NCBI RefSeq assembly: GCF_025466085.1
Contig: NZ_JANLOD010000047.1
Location: 97,673-161,672 of the forward strand
From: Pseudomonas sp. 14P_8.1_Bac3
GTDB lineage: Bacteria > Pseudomonadota > Gammaproteobacteria > Pseudomonadales > Pseudomonadaceae
DNA: 64,000 nt
Direction: 5' to 3'
Position numbers and translations under genes: made by a program. This document shows, piece after piece, positions 25,325 through 34,620 of the stretch (positions within the stretch are counted from its first letter, which is position 1; each line of letters starts with the position of its first letter). The notes beneath the pieces were generated by a model that was not told the DNA's origin, made no database searches, and saw only the letters and a program-made list of their open reading frames with translations.

Positions 25325-25541
25325 CCCGGATTCTCGATTCCTGACGCGTGCCTTTATGTACGCCCTTGGAATCGCTCAAGAATGCACCTATCTATAGAGA
25401 GACCATAGAGAGAAGCGATGCACAGAGGCTCAGATTTGCGCTGATCGTCTGTTAGAATCGCGTTTTTCAGGGCGGCGACGAATTGATCGCAAACTGCCCA
25501 TTCCGTGTTAGCAAGCGCCATCGAGCGCAAAGAGAGCCTGT

Positions 25542-26324
25542 ATGACCGTCACCCTCAAAACCCCCGAGGACATCGCAAAAATGCGCGTCGCCGGCAAACT
25601 GGCCGCCGATGTGCTGGAAATGATTGCTGAACATGTCAAGCCGGGCATCACCACCGAAGAGCTGGACCGCATCTGTCACGACTACATCGTCAACGTGCAG
25701 CAGGCTATCCCCGCCCCGCTCAACTACAAAGGCTACCCGAAGTCGATCTGCACCTCGATCAACCACGTGGTCTGCCACGGCATTCCGAACGAGAAGCCGT
25801 TGAAGGATGGCGACACGCTGAACATCGACGTCACCGTCATTAAAGATGGCTACCACGGCGATACCAGCCGCATGTTCCACGTCGGCACCGTGCCGGTCTG
25901 GGCCGAGCGCCTGTCGCAAGTCACCCAGGAATGCATGTACAAGGCCATCGAGATCGTCAAACCCGGCTGCCGCCTGGGCGACATCGGTGAAGTGATTCAG
26001 AAGCATGCCGAAAAGAACGGTTTCTCAGTGGTCCGCGAGTTCTGCGGTCATGGCATCGGCAAGGTGTTCCACGAAGAGCCGCAGATTCTGCACTACGGCC
26101 GCGCTGGCACCGGCATGGAACTGCAGGCCGGCATGACCTTCACCATCGAGCCGATGATCAACCAGGGCAAGGCCGACACCAAGGTGTTGGGCGACGGCTG
26201 GACCGCCATCACCAAGGACCGCAAGCTGTCGGCCCAGTGGGAACACACCCTGGTGGTGACCGAGACTGGCTACGAGATTTTCACCCTGCGCAGCGATGAC
26301 ACCATCCCGCGCGTATCGGCCTGA
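25542..26324 (+). CDS. map: Methionine aminopeptidase, type I
   Basis: Removes the initiator Met from nascent proteins. 260 residues of the pita-bread fold. The five metal ligands can be read: two Asp in LNIDVTVIKDGYHGDTSRMF, His in EFCGHGIGKVFHEEP, Glu in MTFTIEPMIN and Glu in SAQWEHTLVVTETG. An AAAGAGAG ribosome-binding site precedes the ATG. A TAGAAT at 25453-25458 could be its -10, but no good -35 accompanies it. Divergent from rpsB and upstream of glnD, the standard order. Confidence 0.97.
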   Translation: MTVTLKTPEDIAKMRVAGKLAADVLEMIAEHVKPGITTEELDRICHDYIVNVQQAIPAPLNYKGYPKSICTSINHVVCHGIPNEKPLKDGDTLNIDVTVIKDGYHGDTSRMFHVGTVPVWAERLSQVTQECMYKAIEIVKPGCRLGDIGEVIQKHAEKNGFSVVREFCGHGIGKVFHEEPQILHYGRAGTGMELQAGMTFTIEPMINQGKADTKVLGDGWTAITKDRKLSAQWEHTLVVTETGYEIFTLRSDDTIPRVSA

Positions 26325-26369
26325 TCCAACCCGAGCAAATCCCAGCCTTATAGAAAGGAAAGCCAATCG

Positions 26370-29072
26370 ATGCCGCAGGTGGATCCCGAACTCTTCGACC
26401 GTGGCCAGTTCCAGGCTGAACTGGCCCTGAAAGCCAGCCCGATCGCGGCTTTCAAGAAGGCGATCCGCCAGGCCCGCGAGGTGCTCGACGGGCGCTTTCG
26501 CAGCGGCCGGGAGATTCGCCGACTGATCGAGGATCGCGCCTGGTTCGTCGACAACATCCTGCAAAAGGCCTGGGAACAGTTCAACTGGAGTGAAGACGCC
26601 GACATCGCGCTGGTCGCGGTCGGCGGCTACGGGCGCGGCGAGTTGCACCCTTATTCCGACATCGACCTGCTGATTCTGCTGGACAGCGCCGACCACGAAG
26701 TTTTCCGCGATTCCATTGAGCGTTTTCTGACGCTGCTGTGGGACATTGGCCTGGAAGTCGGTCAGAGCGTTCGCTCCGTTGACGAATGTGCCGTGGAAGC
26801 CCGCGCCGACCTGACGGTGATCACCAACCTGATGGAAAGCCGCACCATCGCCGGCCCAGAGCGCCTGCGCCAGCGCATGCTGGACGTCACCAGCACCGCG
26901 CACATGTGGCCGAGCAAGGAGTTCTTCCTCGCCAAGCGTGCCGAGCAAAAGGCCCGCCACCACAAGTACAACGACACCGAATACAACCTGGAACCCAACG
27001 TCAAAGGCTCGCCCGGCGGACTGCGGGATATTCAGACCATTCTGTGGGTGGCCCGTCGCGAATACGGCACCCTGAACCTGCGGGCGCTGGCGGGCGAAGG
27101 TTTTCTGGTCGAAAGCGAAAACGCCTTGCTGGCCTCCTCCCAGGAATTCCTGTGGAAAGTGCGTTACGCGCTGCACATGCTTGCCGGGCGCGCCGAAGAC
27201 CGCCTGCTGTTCGACCACCAGCGCTCGATCGCGGGCCTGCTGGGCTTCGAAGGCGATGACGCCAAGCAAGCCATCGAAAACTTCATGCAGCAGTATTACC
27301 GGGTGGTCATGAGCATCGCGCAGCTCAGCGACCTGATCATCCAGCACTTCGAAGAAGTGATTCTCGCGCCGGAAGATGAAGCGCCGCCGCAACCGATCAA
27401 CTCGCGGTTCCAGCTGCACGACGGCTACATCGAGGCGCGCAACGACAACGTGTTCCGCCGTACGCCGTTCGCCATGCTCGAGATCTTCGTGTTGATGGCG
27501 CAGCAGCCGGAAATCAAGGGCGTGCGCGCCGATACCATTCGTCTGCTGCGGGAAAACCGTCACCTGATCGACGACGATTTCCGCAATGACATTCGCAACA
27601 CCAGCCTGTTCATCGAGCTGTTCAAGTGCAAGATCGGCATCCACCGCAATCTGCGGCGGATGAACCGTTACGGCATCCTCGGGCGCTATCTGCCGGAGTT
27701 CGGTTTCATTGTCGGGCAGATGCAGCACGACCTGTTTCACATCTATACGGTCGATGCGCACACGCTGAACCTGATCAAGCACCTGCGTAAGTTGCAGTAC
27801 ACCCAGGTGTCGGAAAAATTCCCGCTGGCCAGCAAACTCATGGGCAAGCTGCCCAAGCCCGAACTGATCTACCTCGCCGGTCTGTACCACGACATCGGCA
27901 AGGGCCGGCACGGCGATCACTCGGAAATCGGCGCGGTGGACGCCGAGGCCTTTTGCCAGCGCCACCAACTGCCGGTATGGGACAGCCGCCTGATCGTCTG
28001 GCTGGTGCAGAACCATCTGGTGATGTCGACCACCGCCCAGCGCAAGGACTTGTCCGACCCGCAGGTGATCCACGACTTTGCGCAGATCGTCGTTGACGAA
28101 ACGCGCCTCGACTACCTGTACGTGCTGACCGTCGCCGACATCAACGCGACCAACCCGACACTGTGGAATTCCTGGCGGGCCAGCCTGTTGCGTCAGCTCT
28201 ACACCGAGACCAAGCGTGCCTTGCGCCGTGGCCTGGAAAACCCGGTGGACCGCGAAGAGCAGATCCGCCAGACCCAGAGCGCCGCCCTGGACATCCTGGT
28301 GCGCGGCGGCAACGATCCCGACGATGTCGAACAGCTCTGGGCGCAGTTGGGTGATGACTATTTCCTGCGTCATACCGCCGGCGACGTGGCCTGGCACACC
28401 GACGCGATCCTGCAGCAGCCCGCCGACGGCGGCCCACTGGTGCTGATCAAGGAAACCACCCAGCGCGAATTCGAGGGCGGTACGCAGATCTTCATCTATG
28501 CGCCGGACCAGCACGACTTCTTCGCCGTGACCGTGGCGGCGATGGACCAGTTGAACCTGAACATTCACGACGCCCGGGTCATCACTTCCAGCAGCCAGTT
28601 CACCCTCGACACCTACATCGTGCTGGACACTGACGGCGACTCGATCGGTGACAACCCGGCGCGGGTCAAACAGATCCGCGAAGGCCTGACGGAGGCCCTG
28701 CGCAACCCGGACGACTACCCGACGATCATCCAGCGTCGCGTGCCGCGCCAGCTCAAGCACTTTGCCTTCGCGCCCCAGGTGACGATCCACAACGACGCCC
28801 AGCGGCCGGTCACGGTACTGGAGCTCAGCGCCCCGGACCGCCCGGGCTTGCTGGCGCGGATCGGGACGATTTTCCTGGAGTTCGATTTGTCGCTGCAAAA
28901 CGCCAAGATCGCGACCCTCGGCGAGCGCGTGGAAGACGTGTTCTTCATCACCGACGCCCACAACCAGCCGTTGTCCGACCCGTTGCTGTGCAGCCGCTTG
29001 CAGGATGCGATCGTCGAACAACTGAGCGTCAACCAGGAACCCGATATCAAACTGTCGCGCATCAGTATCTGA
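26370..29072 (+). CDS. glnD: Bifunctional PII uridylyltransferase/uridylyl-removing enzyme
   Basis: Nitrogen sensor that uridylylates PII proteins when glutamine is low and removes UMP when it is high. 900 residues. The nucleotidyltransferase domain has [18 protein letters not shown] (GGYGRG at 85-90, SDID at 96-99). An HD hydrolase domain near residues 500-520 has [14 protein letters not shown]. Two ACT domains follow at about 705-780 and 815-890; the second begins [18 protein letters not shown]. An AAAGGAAAG ribosome-binding site lies before the ATG, 45 bases after map. Confidence 0.98.
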   Translation: MPQVDPELFDRGQFQAELALKASPIAAFKKAIRQAREVLDGRFRSGREIRRLIEDRAWFVDNILQKAWEQFNWSEDADIALVAVGGYGRGELHPYSDIDLLILLDSADHEVFRDSIERFLTLLWDIGLEVGQSVRSVDECAVEARADLTVITNLMESRTIAGPERLRQRMLDVTSTAHMWPSKEFFLAKRAEQKARHHKYNDTEYNLEPNVKGSPGGLRDIQTILWVARREYGTLNLRALAGEGFLVESENALLASSQEFLWKVRYALHMLAGRAEDRLLFDHQRSIAGLLGFEGDDAKQAIENFMQQYYRVVMSIAQLSDLIIQHFEEVILAPEDEAPPQPINSRFQLHDGYIEARNDNVFRRTPFAMLEIFVLMAQQPEIKGVRADTIRLLRENRHLIDDDFRNDIRNTSLFIELFKCKIGIHRNLRRMNRYGILGRYLPEFGFIVGQMQHDLFHIYTVDAHTLNLIKHLRKLQYTQVSEKFPLASKLMGKLPKPELIYLAGLYHDIGKGRHGDHSEIGAVDAEAFCQRHQLPVWDSRLIVWLVQNHLVMSTTAQRKDLSDPQVIHDFAQIVVDETRLDYLYVLTVADINATNPTLWNSWRASLLRQLYTETKRALRRGLENPVDREEQIRQTQSAALDILVRGGNDPDDVEQLWAQLGDDYFLRHTAGDVAWHTDAILQQPADGGPLVLIKETTQREFEGGTQIFIYAPDQHDFFAVTVAAMDQLNLNIHDARVITSSSQFTLDTYIVLDTDGDSIGDNPARVKQIREGLTEALRNPDDYPTIIQRRVPRQLKHFAFAPQVTIHNDAQRPVTVLELSAPDRPGLLARIGTIFLEFDLSLQNAKIATLGERVEDVFFITDAHNQPLSDPLLCSRLQDAIVEQLSVNQEPDIKLSRISI

Positions 29073-29094
29073 ATCAACCAGCCCTCCCCCCTTG

Positions 29095-29190
29095 TAGGAG
29101 CGAGCTTGCTCGCGAAGGTGGCCCAGACGATACGGGTGATCTGATACCCCGCGTTATCGTTGACGACCATCGCGAGCAAGCTCGCTCCTA
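29095..29190. repeat. REPIN, GTAGGAGCGAGC type
   Basis: Left arm TAGGAGCGAGCTTGCTCGCG and its complement at the right end, about 50 bases apart. It lies in the glnD-dapC gap; the dapC ribosome-binding region starts directly after it. Confidence 0.9.
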
Positions 29191-29217
29191 AAGAGGGGAC
29201 ACCGAACGAGATCTACC

Positions 29218-30417
29218 ATGAACAACGCCTTGTCCCAGCTGCAGCCCTACCCGTTCGAAAAGCTCCGCGCCCTGCTCGGCAGCGTCACGCCAAACCCGGA
29301 CAAACGCCCGATCGCCCTGTCCATCGGCGAGCCGAAGCACCGTTCGCCGAGCTTTGTCGCCGAAGCCCTGGCGAACAATCTGGATCAGATGGCCGTTTAC
29401 CCGACCACCCTGGGTATCCCGGCCCTGCGTGAAGCCATCGCCGCCTGGTGCGAGCGCCGTTTCAACGTGCCCAATGGCTGGCTCGACCCGGCGCGCAACG
29501 TGCTCCCGGTCAACGGCACCCGCGAGGCGTTGTTCGCCTTTACCCAGACCGTGGTCAACCGCGGCGACGATGCGCTGGTGGTCAGCCCGAACCCGTTCTA
29601 TCAGATCTATGAAGGCGCGGCGTTCCTTGCCGGTGCCCAGCCGCATTACCTGCCGTGCCTGGACGAGAACGGTTTCAATCCGGATTTCGATGCGGTGTCC
29701 CCGGACATCTGGAAACGCTGCCAGATTCTGTTCCTTTGCTCCCCAGGTAACCCGACCGGCGCGCTGATCCCGGTGGAAACCCTGAAGAAACTGATCGCCC
29801 TGGCCGATGAGTATGACTTCGTGATCGCGGCGGACGAGTGCTACAGCGAGCTGTACTTCGACGAACAGACGCCACCGGCCGGCCTGCTCAGTGCCTGCGT
29901 GGACCTGGGCCGCAAAGACTTCAAGCGTTGCGTGGTGTTCCACAGCCTGTCCAAGCGCTCCAATTTGCCGGGCTTGCGTTCGGGGTTTGTGGCCGGTGAC
30001 GCCGACGTTCTCAAGGGCTTCCTGCTGTACCGCACTTACCACGGCTGCGCGATGCCGGTTCAGACCCAACTCGCGAGTGTCGCCGCGTGGAATGACGAAG
30101 TGCATGTACGCGCCAACCGTGCGCTGTACCGCGAGAAATACGACGCGGTGCTGGAAATCCTCAGCCCGGTGCTGGATGTGCAGCGTCCGGATGGCGGTTT
30201 CTACCTGTGGCCGAATGTTGAAGGCGATGACGAAGCGTTCTGCCGTGATCTGTTCGTTGAAGAACACGTGACCGTGGTGCCGGGTTCGTACCTGTCTCGC
30301 GAAGTCGACGGCAACAATCCCGGCGCCGGTCGAGTGCGTATGGCGCTGGTTGCGCCGCTGGCGGAATGTGTCGAAGCGGCTGAGCGGATTCGCGCCTTCA
30401 TCCAGCGCCGCCAGTAA
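29218..30417 (+). CDS. dapC: Succinyldiaminopimelate transaminase
   Basis: PLP aminotransferase that makes N-succinyl-diaminopimelate in the lysine/peptidoglycan DAP pathway. 399 residues, class I fold. LSIGEPKHRSPSFVAEALA marks the DapC branch, GTREALFAF and SPGNPTG the cofactor pocket, and the PLP lysine is in HSLSKRSNLPGLRSGFVAGD. dapD and dapE, the steps before and after, are encoded further along the window. Downstream it converges with an antiporter gene across a REPIN. Confidence 0.95.
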   Translation: MNNALSQLQPYPFEKLRALLGSVTPNPDKRPIALSIGEPKHRSPSFVAEALANNLDQMAVYPTTLGIPALREAIAAWCERRFNVPNGWLDPARNVLPVNGTREALFAFTQTVVNRGDDALVVSPNPFYQIYEGAAFLAGAQPHYLPCLDENGFNPDFDAVSPDIWKRCQILFLCSPGNPTGALIPVETLKKLIALADEYDFVIAADECYSELYFDEQTPPAGLLSACVDLGRKDFKRCVVFHSLSKRSNLPGLRSGFVAGDADVLKGFLLYRTYHGCAMPVQTQLASVAAWNDEVHVRANRALYREKYDAVLEILSPVLDVQRPDGGFYLWPNVEGDDEAFCRDLFVEEHVTVVPGSYLSREVDGNNPGAGRVRMALVAPLAECVEAAERIRAFIQRRQ

Positions 30418-30427
30418 ATACAATCCC

Positions 30428-30531
30428 CCTGTAGGAGCGAGCTTGCTCGCGATGGTCGTCAACGATCACGCAGGGCGCCTGACGCCCCGCGGTGTACCGT
30501 CGTTCACAGCGAGCAAGCTCGCTCCTACAGG
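30428..30531. repeat. REPIN, GTAGGAGCGAGC type
   Basis: CCTGTAGGAGCGAGCTTGCT and its complement bracket a 104-base unit between the converging dapC and antiporter genes. The centre contains a second small GC-rich dyad (AGGGCGCCTGACGCCCCG). It ends two bases from the antiporter stop and could serve both genes as a transcript end. Confidence 0.92.
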
Positions 30532-30533
30532 TT

Positions 30534-32165
30534 TTATTTCACCGGGCCAAGATTGGCCTCGCTCAGATCCAGCTCCCCCAACACTTCTCGCAACACGTCA
30601 TCACCAATCTGGTGATGGCGACTGAGGCTGTACAACTCCAGGCGCTGCGCCCGCAGCGCCTTCAAACGCAGACGCCGCTCCAGCAAATCCATCTGAAACG
30701 CCAGCGCCTGGGCTTCCGCCGAGTCGTTGAACACCTCCAGCTGATGCCGATATTCGGCCATGATCCGCGCCTTCAGTTCAATGGCCAGGGCGGCCTGGGC
30801 CGCGTCCTGCGGGTTGACCTCTTCGGCTTCCAGCGCATGAATCGCCGCTTCCGCGGTTTTGCGCCAGGCATCGCGCACTTCGCCGCGGCGCTTGTCGTCC
30901 GGGCTCTTTTCAATGCCGCGTAGCAACAGGGGCAACGCAATACAGGCGGCGATCAGCGACAGCAGGATGACCCCGGCCGCAATGAAAATCAGCAGGTCGC
31001 GTTCAGGAAACGCATCACCCGCCATCAACATCGGCACGGACAACACGCCCGCCAGCGTCACCGCCCCGCGCACCCCGCCGACCGTCAGCAGCCAGCACGA
31101 ACGCGCGGTCGGCATCCGCACCATTTCGTCCTGACCACGCCAGCGGCGCAACAGACTCGACAAGCGCCAGATGCTCTGCACCCAGACAAACCGCAGCACC
31201 AGCAACACCAGGAAAATCGCCAGCACATCGAGGCCGCGATACAGGAGCGTCGGCCACAAGGAGGTTTCGTGGCTGGCCACCGCCTTGATGATGTCCGGCA
31301 GCTGCAGGCCCAGCAGCAGGAAGATCAGGCCGTTGAAGGCGAACTCCAACAATGACCAGACGCTGCGATTGAGCAAGCGGGTGCTGGTCTGGCGCGGCAG
31401 CAGGTCAAGCCAGCTCTGCATCATGCCCGCCGCCACCGCCGACAAGATGCCCGAGGCGCCCAGTCGTTCGGCCAGCACGTACGCGGCAAACGGCAGCAGC
31501 AACATGAACACGACGTGCGTTGCCGGGTCATCCCAGCCTCGCGCCACCATCCACGAGCGCAAGCGCCCGACCAGCCAGCTCAGGGCTACACCGACGGCGA
31601 GACCACCGACCGCGACCAACACGAAAGTCAAACTGGCGTTGGCCAGCGAAAACACGCCAGTCACCGCTGCGGCCAGGGCAAACTTGAACGTCACCAGGCC
31701 CGAGGCGTCGTTCATCAGCGCCTCGCCCTGCAGCATGTGCATCAATGGCGTCGGCAAGCGGTTCTGGGCAATCGCCGACACCGCCACGGCATCCGTCGGC
31801 GACAGCACCGCCGCCAAGGCAAAGGCCACCGGCAGCGGAATGGTCGGTATCAGCCAATGAATGAAATACCCGGCGCCGACCACGGTAAACAGCACCAAAC
31901 CAACGGCGAGGGTCAGGATCGGCCCGCGCAAACGCCACAGTTCACGCTTGGGCATGCGCCAGCCGTCGGAAAACAGCAACGGCGGCAGGAACAGGAAAAG
32001 AAACAATTCCGGGTCCAGCGCCACGTGCAGGCCGAGCGTCGGCCAGGCCAGCAAGGCACCTGCCGCGATTTGCACCAACGGCAAAGGTAATGGAATCACC
32101 CGTCCGACCAGGCGCGAGACGCTGACCAGCATCAACATAATGAGGACGGTGTAGGCGGTTTGCAT
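30534..32165 (-). CDS. Na+/H+ antiporter, CPA1 family
   Basis: 543 residues: an N-terminal half of about twelve hydrophobic helices followed by a charged cytoplasmic helical tail from about residue 400. The ion-binding core is seen in LSPTDAVAVSAIA, EALMNDASGLVTFK and the Asn-Asp pair, typical of NhaP/NhaK-type CPA1 exchangers. It should expel Na+ or K+ for protons and contribute to pH and salt tolerance. The tail is rich in Arg, Glu and Ala. Located between dapC and the accessory island; in related genomes the arsC-like and dapD genes follow more closely. Confidence 0.9.
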   Translation of the reverse strand: MQTAYTVLIMLMLVSVSRLVGRVIPLPLPLVQIAAGALLAWPTLGLHVALDPELFLFLFLPPLLFSDGWRMPKRELWRLRGPILTLAVGLVLFTVVGAGYFIHWLIPTIPLPVAFALAAVLSPTDAVAVSAIAQNRLPTPLMHMLQGEALMNDASGLVTFKFALAAAVTGVFSLANASLTFVLVAVGGLAVGVALSWLVGRLRSWMVARGWDDPATHVVFMLLLPFAAYVLAERLGASGILSAVAAGMMQSWLDLLPRQTSTRLLNRSVWSLLEFAFNGLIFLLLGLQLPDIIKAVASHETSLWPTLLYRGLDVLAIFLVLLVLRFVWVQSIWRLSSLLRRWRGQDEMVRMPTARSCWLLTVGGVRGAVTLAGVLSVPMLMAGDAFPERDLLIFIAAGVILLSLIAACIALPLLLRGIEKSPDDKRRGEVRDAWRKTAEAAIHALEAEEVNPQDAAQAALAIELKARIMAEYRHQLEVFNDSAEAQALAFQMDLLERRLRLKALRAQRLELYSLSRHHQIGDDVLREVLGELDLSEANLGPVK

Positions 32166-32572
32166 AAGGCGTGGTTCCCGGGCAATCGACAGCGTTGAAG
32201 TGCCATATTAGCCGCTTAGACTGCCGTATGACCGTTGCACCAATGTCGCATCACCGCAGAGCACCGCCCATTCCCTTGTGTGCGGGCTTGATCGCGAAGG
32301 CGGTGTATCAGGCACCGGCTCGCCGGGATGGCGGCTGCGTGACCATCACGCCATTGACACCACACGACACACTGTTGCCGATAACCGCGTGCACCGCTGC
32401 TCCCATTTGATACCGGACGACTACATCCCCATATTCCAAAGCATGGCCTCCATTGCGAAGCGGCGATTTACACGCGACTACTGCTGCAGGCCAATTGCCG
32501 CGGCACAACCAACTGATTGATGGACAGGGTTAAACGATAAGTGTGCTCGCCGGCACTTTAAATACGGGTTTG
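32166..32572. other. Intergenic stretch without a supported gene
   Basis: 407 bases between the antiporter start and the 3' end of the dioxygenase gene. The left part presumably holds the antiporter promoter (TAATAT on the minus strand near 32205). The middle has a decayed REP unit. The right part loses GC content toward the dioxygenase gene. Short open frames here have no recognisable sequence or start signals. Confidence 0.6.
32274..32305 (+). repeat. Decayed single REP unit
   Basis: TTGTGTGCGGGCTTGATCGC followed by GAAGGCGGTG resembles one REP arm of the GTGGGAGCGGGC family with several changes. No matching inverted partner is visible nearby. Confidence 0.6.
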
Positions 32573-33448
32573 TTAATGGACTTTTACGAATTTACGATAA
32601 TAGTCTAACGACTCATTCACCATGCTTTCATGGCAGTAATAGTTAGTGAGTGCCAAGCGCACTTTGCCGTCGGGTTGAGGCGGTTGGCCGGCATGAATTG
32701 TTGACGTATCAAAAAGTATAAGCGTCCCGGCCTTAACGGCGAATTTCTCAACTCTCCCGGGTGACAAAATATCAAACCTGTCGCCTGCGTCTTTCAGCCG
32801 GGTACAGGTTACGCCACTCACAACCCTGCTGGATATCCATCGGCCGACCTGGCGAGCATCCCGAAATATATTTGATAACCGATGTGACTTTGCAAGCACA
32901 GAAAAAGGCCCGTCTGCGTTTTCTACATCGGTCAAGTACAGCATTGCCTTCATTTGTCGCCTGAAACCGTCCCGGTGCCATTCCCCACCGCTGCCATAAG
33001 AGCCTGGTCCTTTGTAAAGCACTCTATTCGCCATACAAAATAGAAGGCGCTCATCGGAACGAGCATAATCAGACGATATTCCGCTAAGAAACGGATCATG
33101 TGCAAACTCGGCGGCAGTCGAAGAAGCCCTTTCAATACCGAAAACTCTATCGTCCTCAGCGGTATGAGTTGCCGTATCGTCATTACCCAGCGCCGCGATC
33201 AACTCGGAAGCCGCCAAATTGCACCAATCACGACTTTTATAATCAGGAATAGTTACATACCCGAGCTTGCTCAACTGGGATAGCAATTTCTCTTTTTCAG
33301 GGTCAGCTTTTGTTGTTCCCAACCAAAATCTCTTAGACCGAAGATCAAATATGATTCTTTGATTTAACAGCACATAGGCACTTTCGATGTAAAACGAAAC
33401 TTTGCCAGGAATATGTTTTAGCGTACGCCTAAGAAACGACTTAACCAC
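32573..33448 (-). CDS. PhyH-family Fe(II)/2-oxoglutarate dioxygenase
   Basis: 291 residues. The iron triad fits His158 and Asp160 in GGEWHRDGF and His252 in STIHAGQ, with Arg264 in KVRLAL binding 2-oxoglutarate; the spacing is that of phytanoyl-CoA dioxygenase-like enzymes, which hydroxylate small molecules or sugars. The substrate is unknown. Base composition is far lower in GC than the neighbours (many AT-rich codons), and it sits among phage remnants, so it was probably acquired. It reads toward the antiporter gene and has no operon partner. A GAAAGGGAG lies just upstream of the start codon. The frame is complete, so it may be functional cargo of the former element. Confidence 0.8.
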   Translation of the reverse strand: MVKSFLRRTLKHIPGKVSFYIESAYVLLNQRIIFDLRSKRFWLGTTKADPEKEKLLSQLSKLGYVTIPDYKSRDWCNLAASELIAALGNDDTATHTAEDDRVFGIERASSTAAEFAHDPFLSGISSDYARSDERLLFCMANRVLYKGPGSYGSGGEWHRDGFRRQMKAMLYLTDVENADGPFSVLAKSHRLSNIFRDARQVGRWISSRVVSGVTCTRLKDAGDRFDILSPGRVEKFAVKAGTLILFDTSTIHAGQPPQPDGKVRLALTNYYCHESMVNESLDYYRKFVKVH

Positions 33449-33541
33449 GTAGAACTCCCTTTCAGTTCGTTTTTAAATAATCGTACTGATAGCTACAGCA
33501 TAGCTCGTCTTTTTTTGTGCATAACCAACGGCGGCGAGTGT

Positions 33542-33835
33542 TCATGCGGGGTCGGCCGCGCCATGCCGACCAGAGCGCGCAGCATCCCCGAACTTGATTT
33601 CTATTCCACTGACCGCGTCGGTAACGTGACCGGTGGTACTCGCTTCAAGAGTCATCACGCCAGAGTTCATATAGGCGTGGATGGAGAAAAGCGTCCCAGG
33701 CGTGAGTCCGGTCGCGGCACGTGAGACGTCAGCACCTGGAATGGCCTGAGCGAAGTCGTAGATAAAAAGCTGATTACCATTGAAAGGCGTTAGGACAACA
33801 TTCCCTCCAACCTTTTTCAGGTGGCACTGACCCAC
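33542..33835 (-). pseudogene. Fragment of a phage tail-like protein, frameshifted
   Basis: A 97-codon frame beginning with GTG. The segment KKVGGNVVLTPFNGNQLF and the stretch through AATGLTPGTLFSIHAYM and GVMTLEASTTG resemble the N-terminal part of prophage tail-associated proteins of Pseudomonas, which I recognise only by pattern. In those proteins an ARTLVGM-type segment follows the GIEIK motif. Here the frame instead gives ARSGRHG, while the next frame gives LVGMARP, so one base seems to have been lost near 33575. The usual long C-terminal part is absent. Confidence 0.5.
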
Positions 33836-33970
33836 CGGTGACCTGGCTCAAGTAGTCAAGCAATGCCGCGATAGCGTTCTGTCACAACACCTGGTGCATC
33901 ATTGCCCGGGCGGCGGGGCAGACTAAAGCTGGCCAGCCGGTGGTGCTGGGCACCCCGAGCTCGGCTTTTT

Positions 33971-34174
33971 GCCGAGGCTCGGGACAAGGCCGGCACGAAG
34001 TTGGGGATAATTTTCGACCAGCAGCCTCCGTTCTTTCACGAATAGCGCTCGCTTGCCGCACATCTGCACGAGCTCGAAGGCCGCGATGCCCAGAAACTGC
34101 TCGCTCACCTTTCGGCCACAATGACCGATCTGTACCGCGACAGTCGAGGCGCTGAGTGGATCGACGTGGCATAA
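33971..34174 (+). pseudogene. Decayed 3' end of a tyrosine recombinase (integrase)
   Basis: Reading frame 2 gives EARDKAG, then PPFFHE, a TAG stop at 34043-34045, RSLAAHLHELEGRDAQKLL, AHLSATMTDLYRDSRGAEW and IDVA before TAA at 34172. This is the C-terminal catalytic portion of a phage integrase: the HxxR box (interrupted by the stop), the LLGH-like AH, and the Tyr nucleophile in TDLYRDSRG. The catalytic domain's earlier part and the N-terminal domain are missing. It is therefore inactive and records a past integration event immediately upstream of the arsC-like gene. Confidence 0.75.
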
Positions 34175-34224
34175 TTGGCGGCTGAATTTTCGGGCGATAT
34201 TGGGAAAGTTTTAGGGAGGAATTT

Positions 34225-34587
34225 ATGCCCAATGAAATCAAGCATCTACAGCTCTTCGGCATCAAAGCCTGCGACACCATGAAAAAGGCGCGCACCTGGC
34301 TCGATGAACACGCTGTCAGCTATGACTTTCATGATTACAAGACGGCCGGAATCGACCGTGAACACCTGAGCCAGTGGTGCGACGAGCACGGCTGGCAAGT
34401 GGTGTTGAACCGTGCAGGCACGACCTTTCGCAAGCTCGACGACGAACGCAAAGCCGATCTCGACCAGTCGAAAGCCATCGAGCTGATGCTCGCCCAACCC
34501 TCGATGATCAAGCGCCCGGTGCTCGATCTCGGTGACCGAACCCTGATTGGCTTCAAGCCAGATATCTACGCGGCGGCGCTCAAGTAA
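34225..34587 (+). CDS. ArsC/Spx-family reductase-like protein (YffB type)
   Basis: 120 residues of a thioredoxin-like fold. The single conserved Cys lies in LFGIKACDTMKKARTWL, and the C-terminal KRPVLDLGDRTLIGF segment is the ArsC family signature with its Arg. These proteins use glutathione or thioredoxin chemistry; in the YffB branch the substrate is unclear and arsenate reductase activity is not established. TTTAGGGAGGAATTT is a very strong ribosome-binding site. It is followed after 33 bases by dapD, as in related Pseudomonas, and is probably in one transcript with it. Confidence 0.92.
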   Translation: MPNEIKHLQLFGIKACDTMKKARTWLDEHAVSYDFHDYKTAGIDREHLSQWCDEHGWQVVLNRAGTTFRKLDDERKADLDQSKAIELMLAQPSMIKRPVLDLGDRTLIGFKPDIYAAALK

Positions 34588-34620
34588 GCCTGCCCGTTCA
34601 ATTTTGTTAGAGGTATTTAC

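Noticed and set aside
31171..31860. A 229-codon plus-strand frame opposite the antiporter
   Set aside because: Its translation is Ser/Arg/Thr-rich without hydrophobic pattern, and it sits on top of an evident membrane protein.
33923..34108. A minus-strand frame of 61 codons over the integrase remnant
   Set aside because: It is antisense to the recognisable integrase sequence and has no independent support.
32190..34190. Attachment-site repeat: GTGCCATATTAGCCGCT on the left and GTGGCATAATTGGCGGCT on the right of the island
   Set aside because: Only about 12 of 18 bases agree and both resemble promoter -10 sequence, so the resemblance is not enough for att sites.
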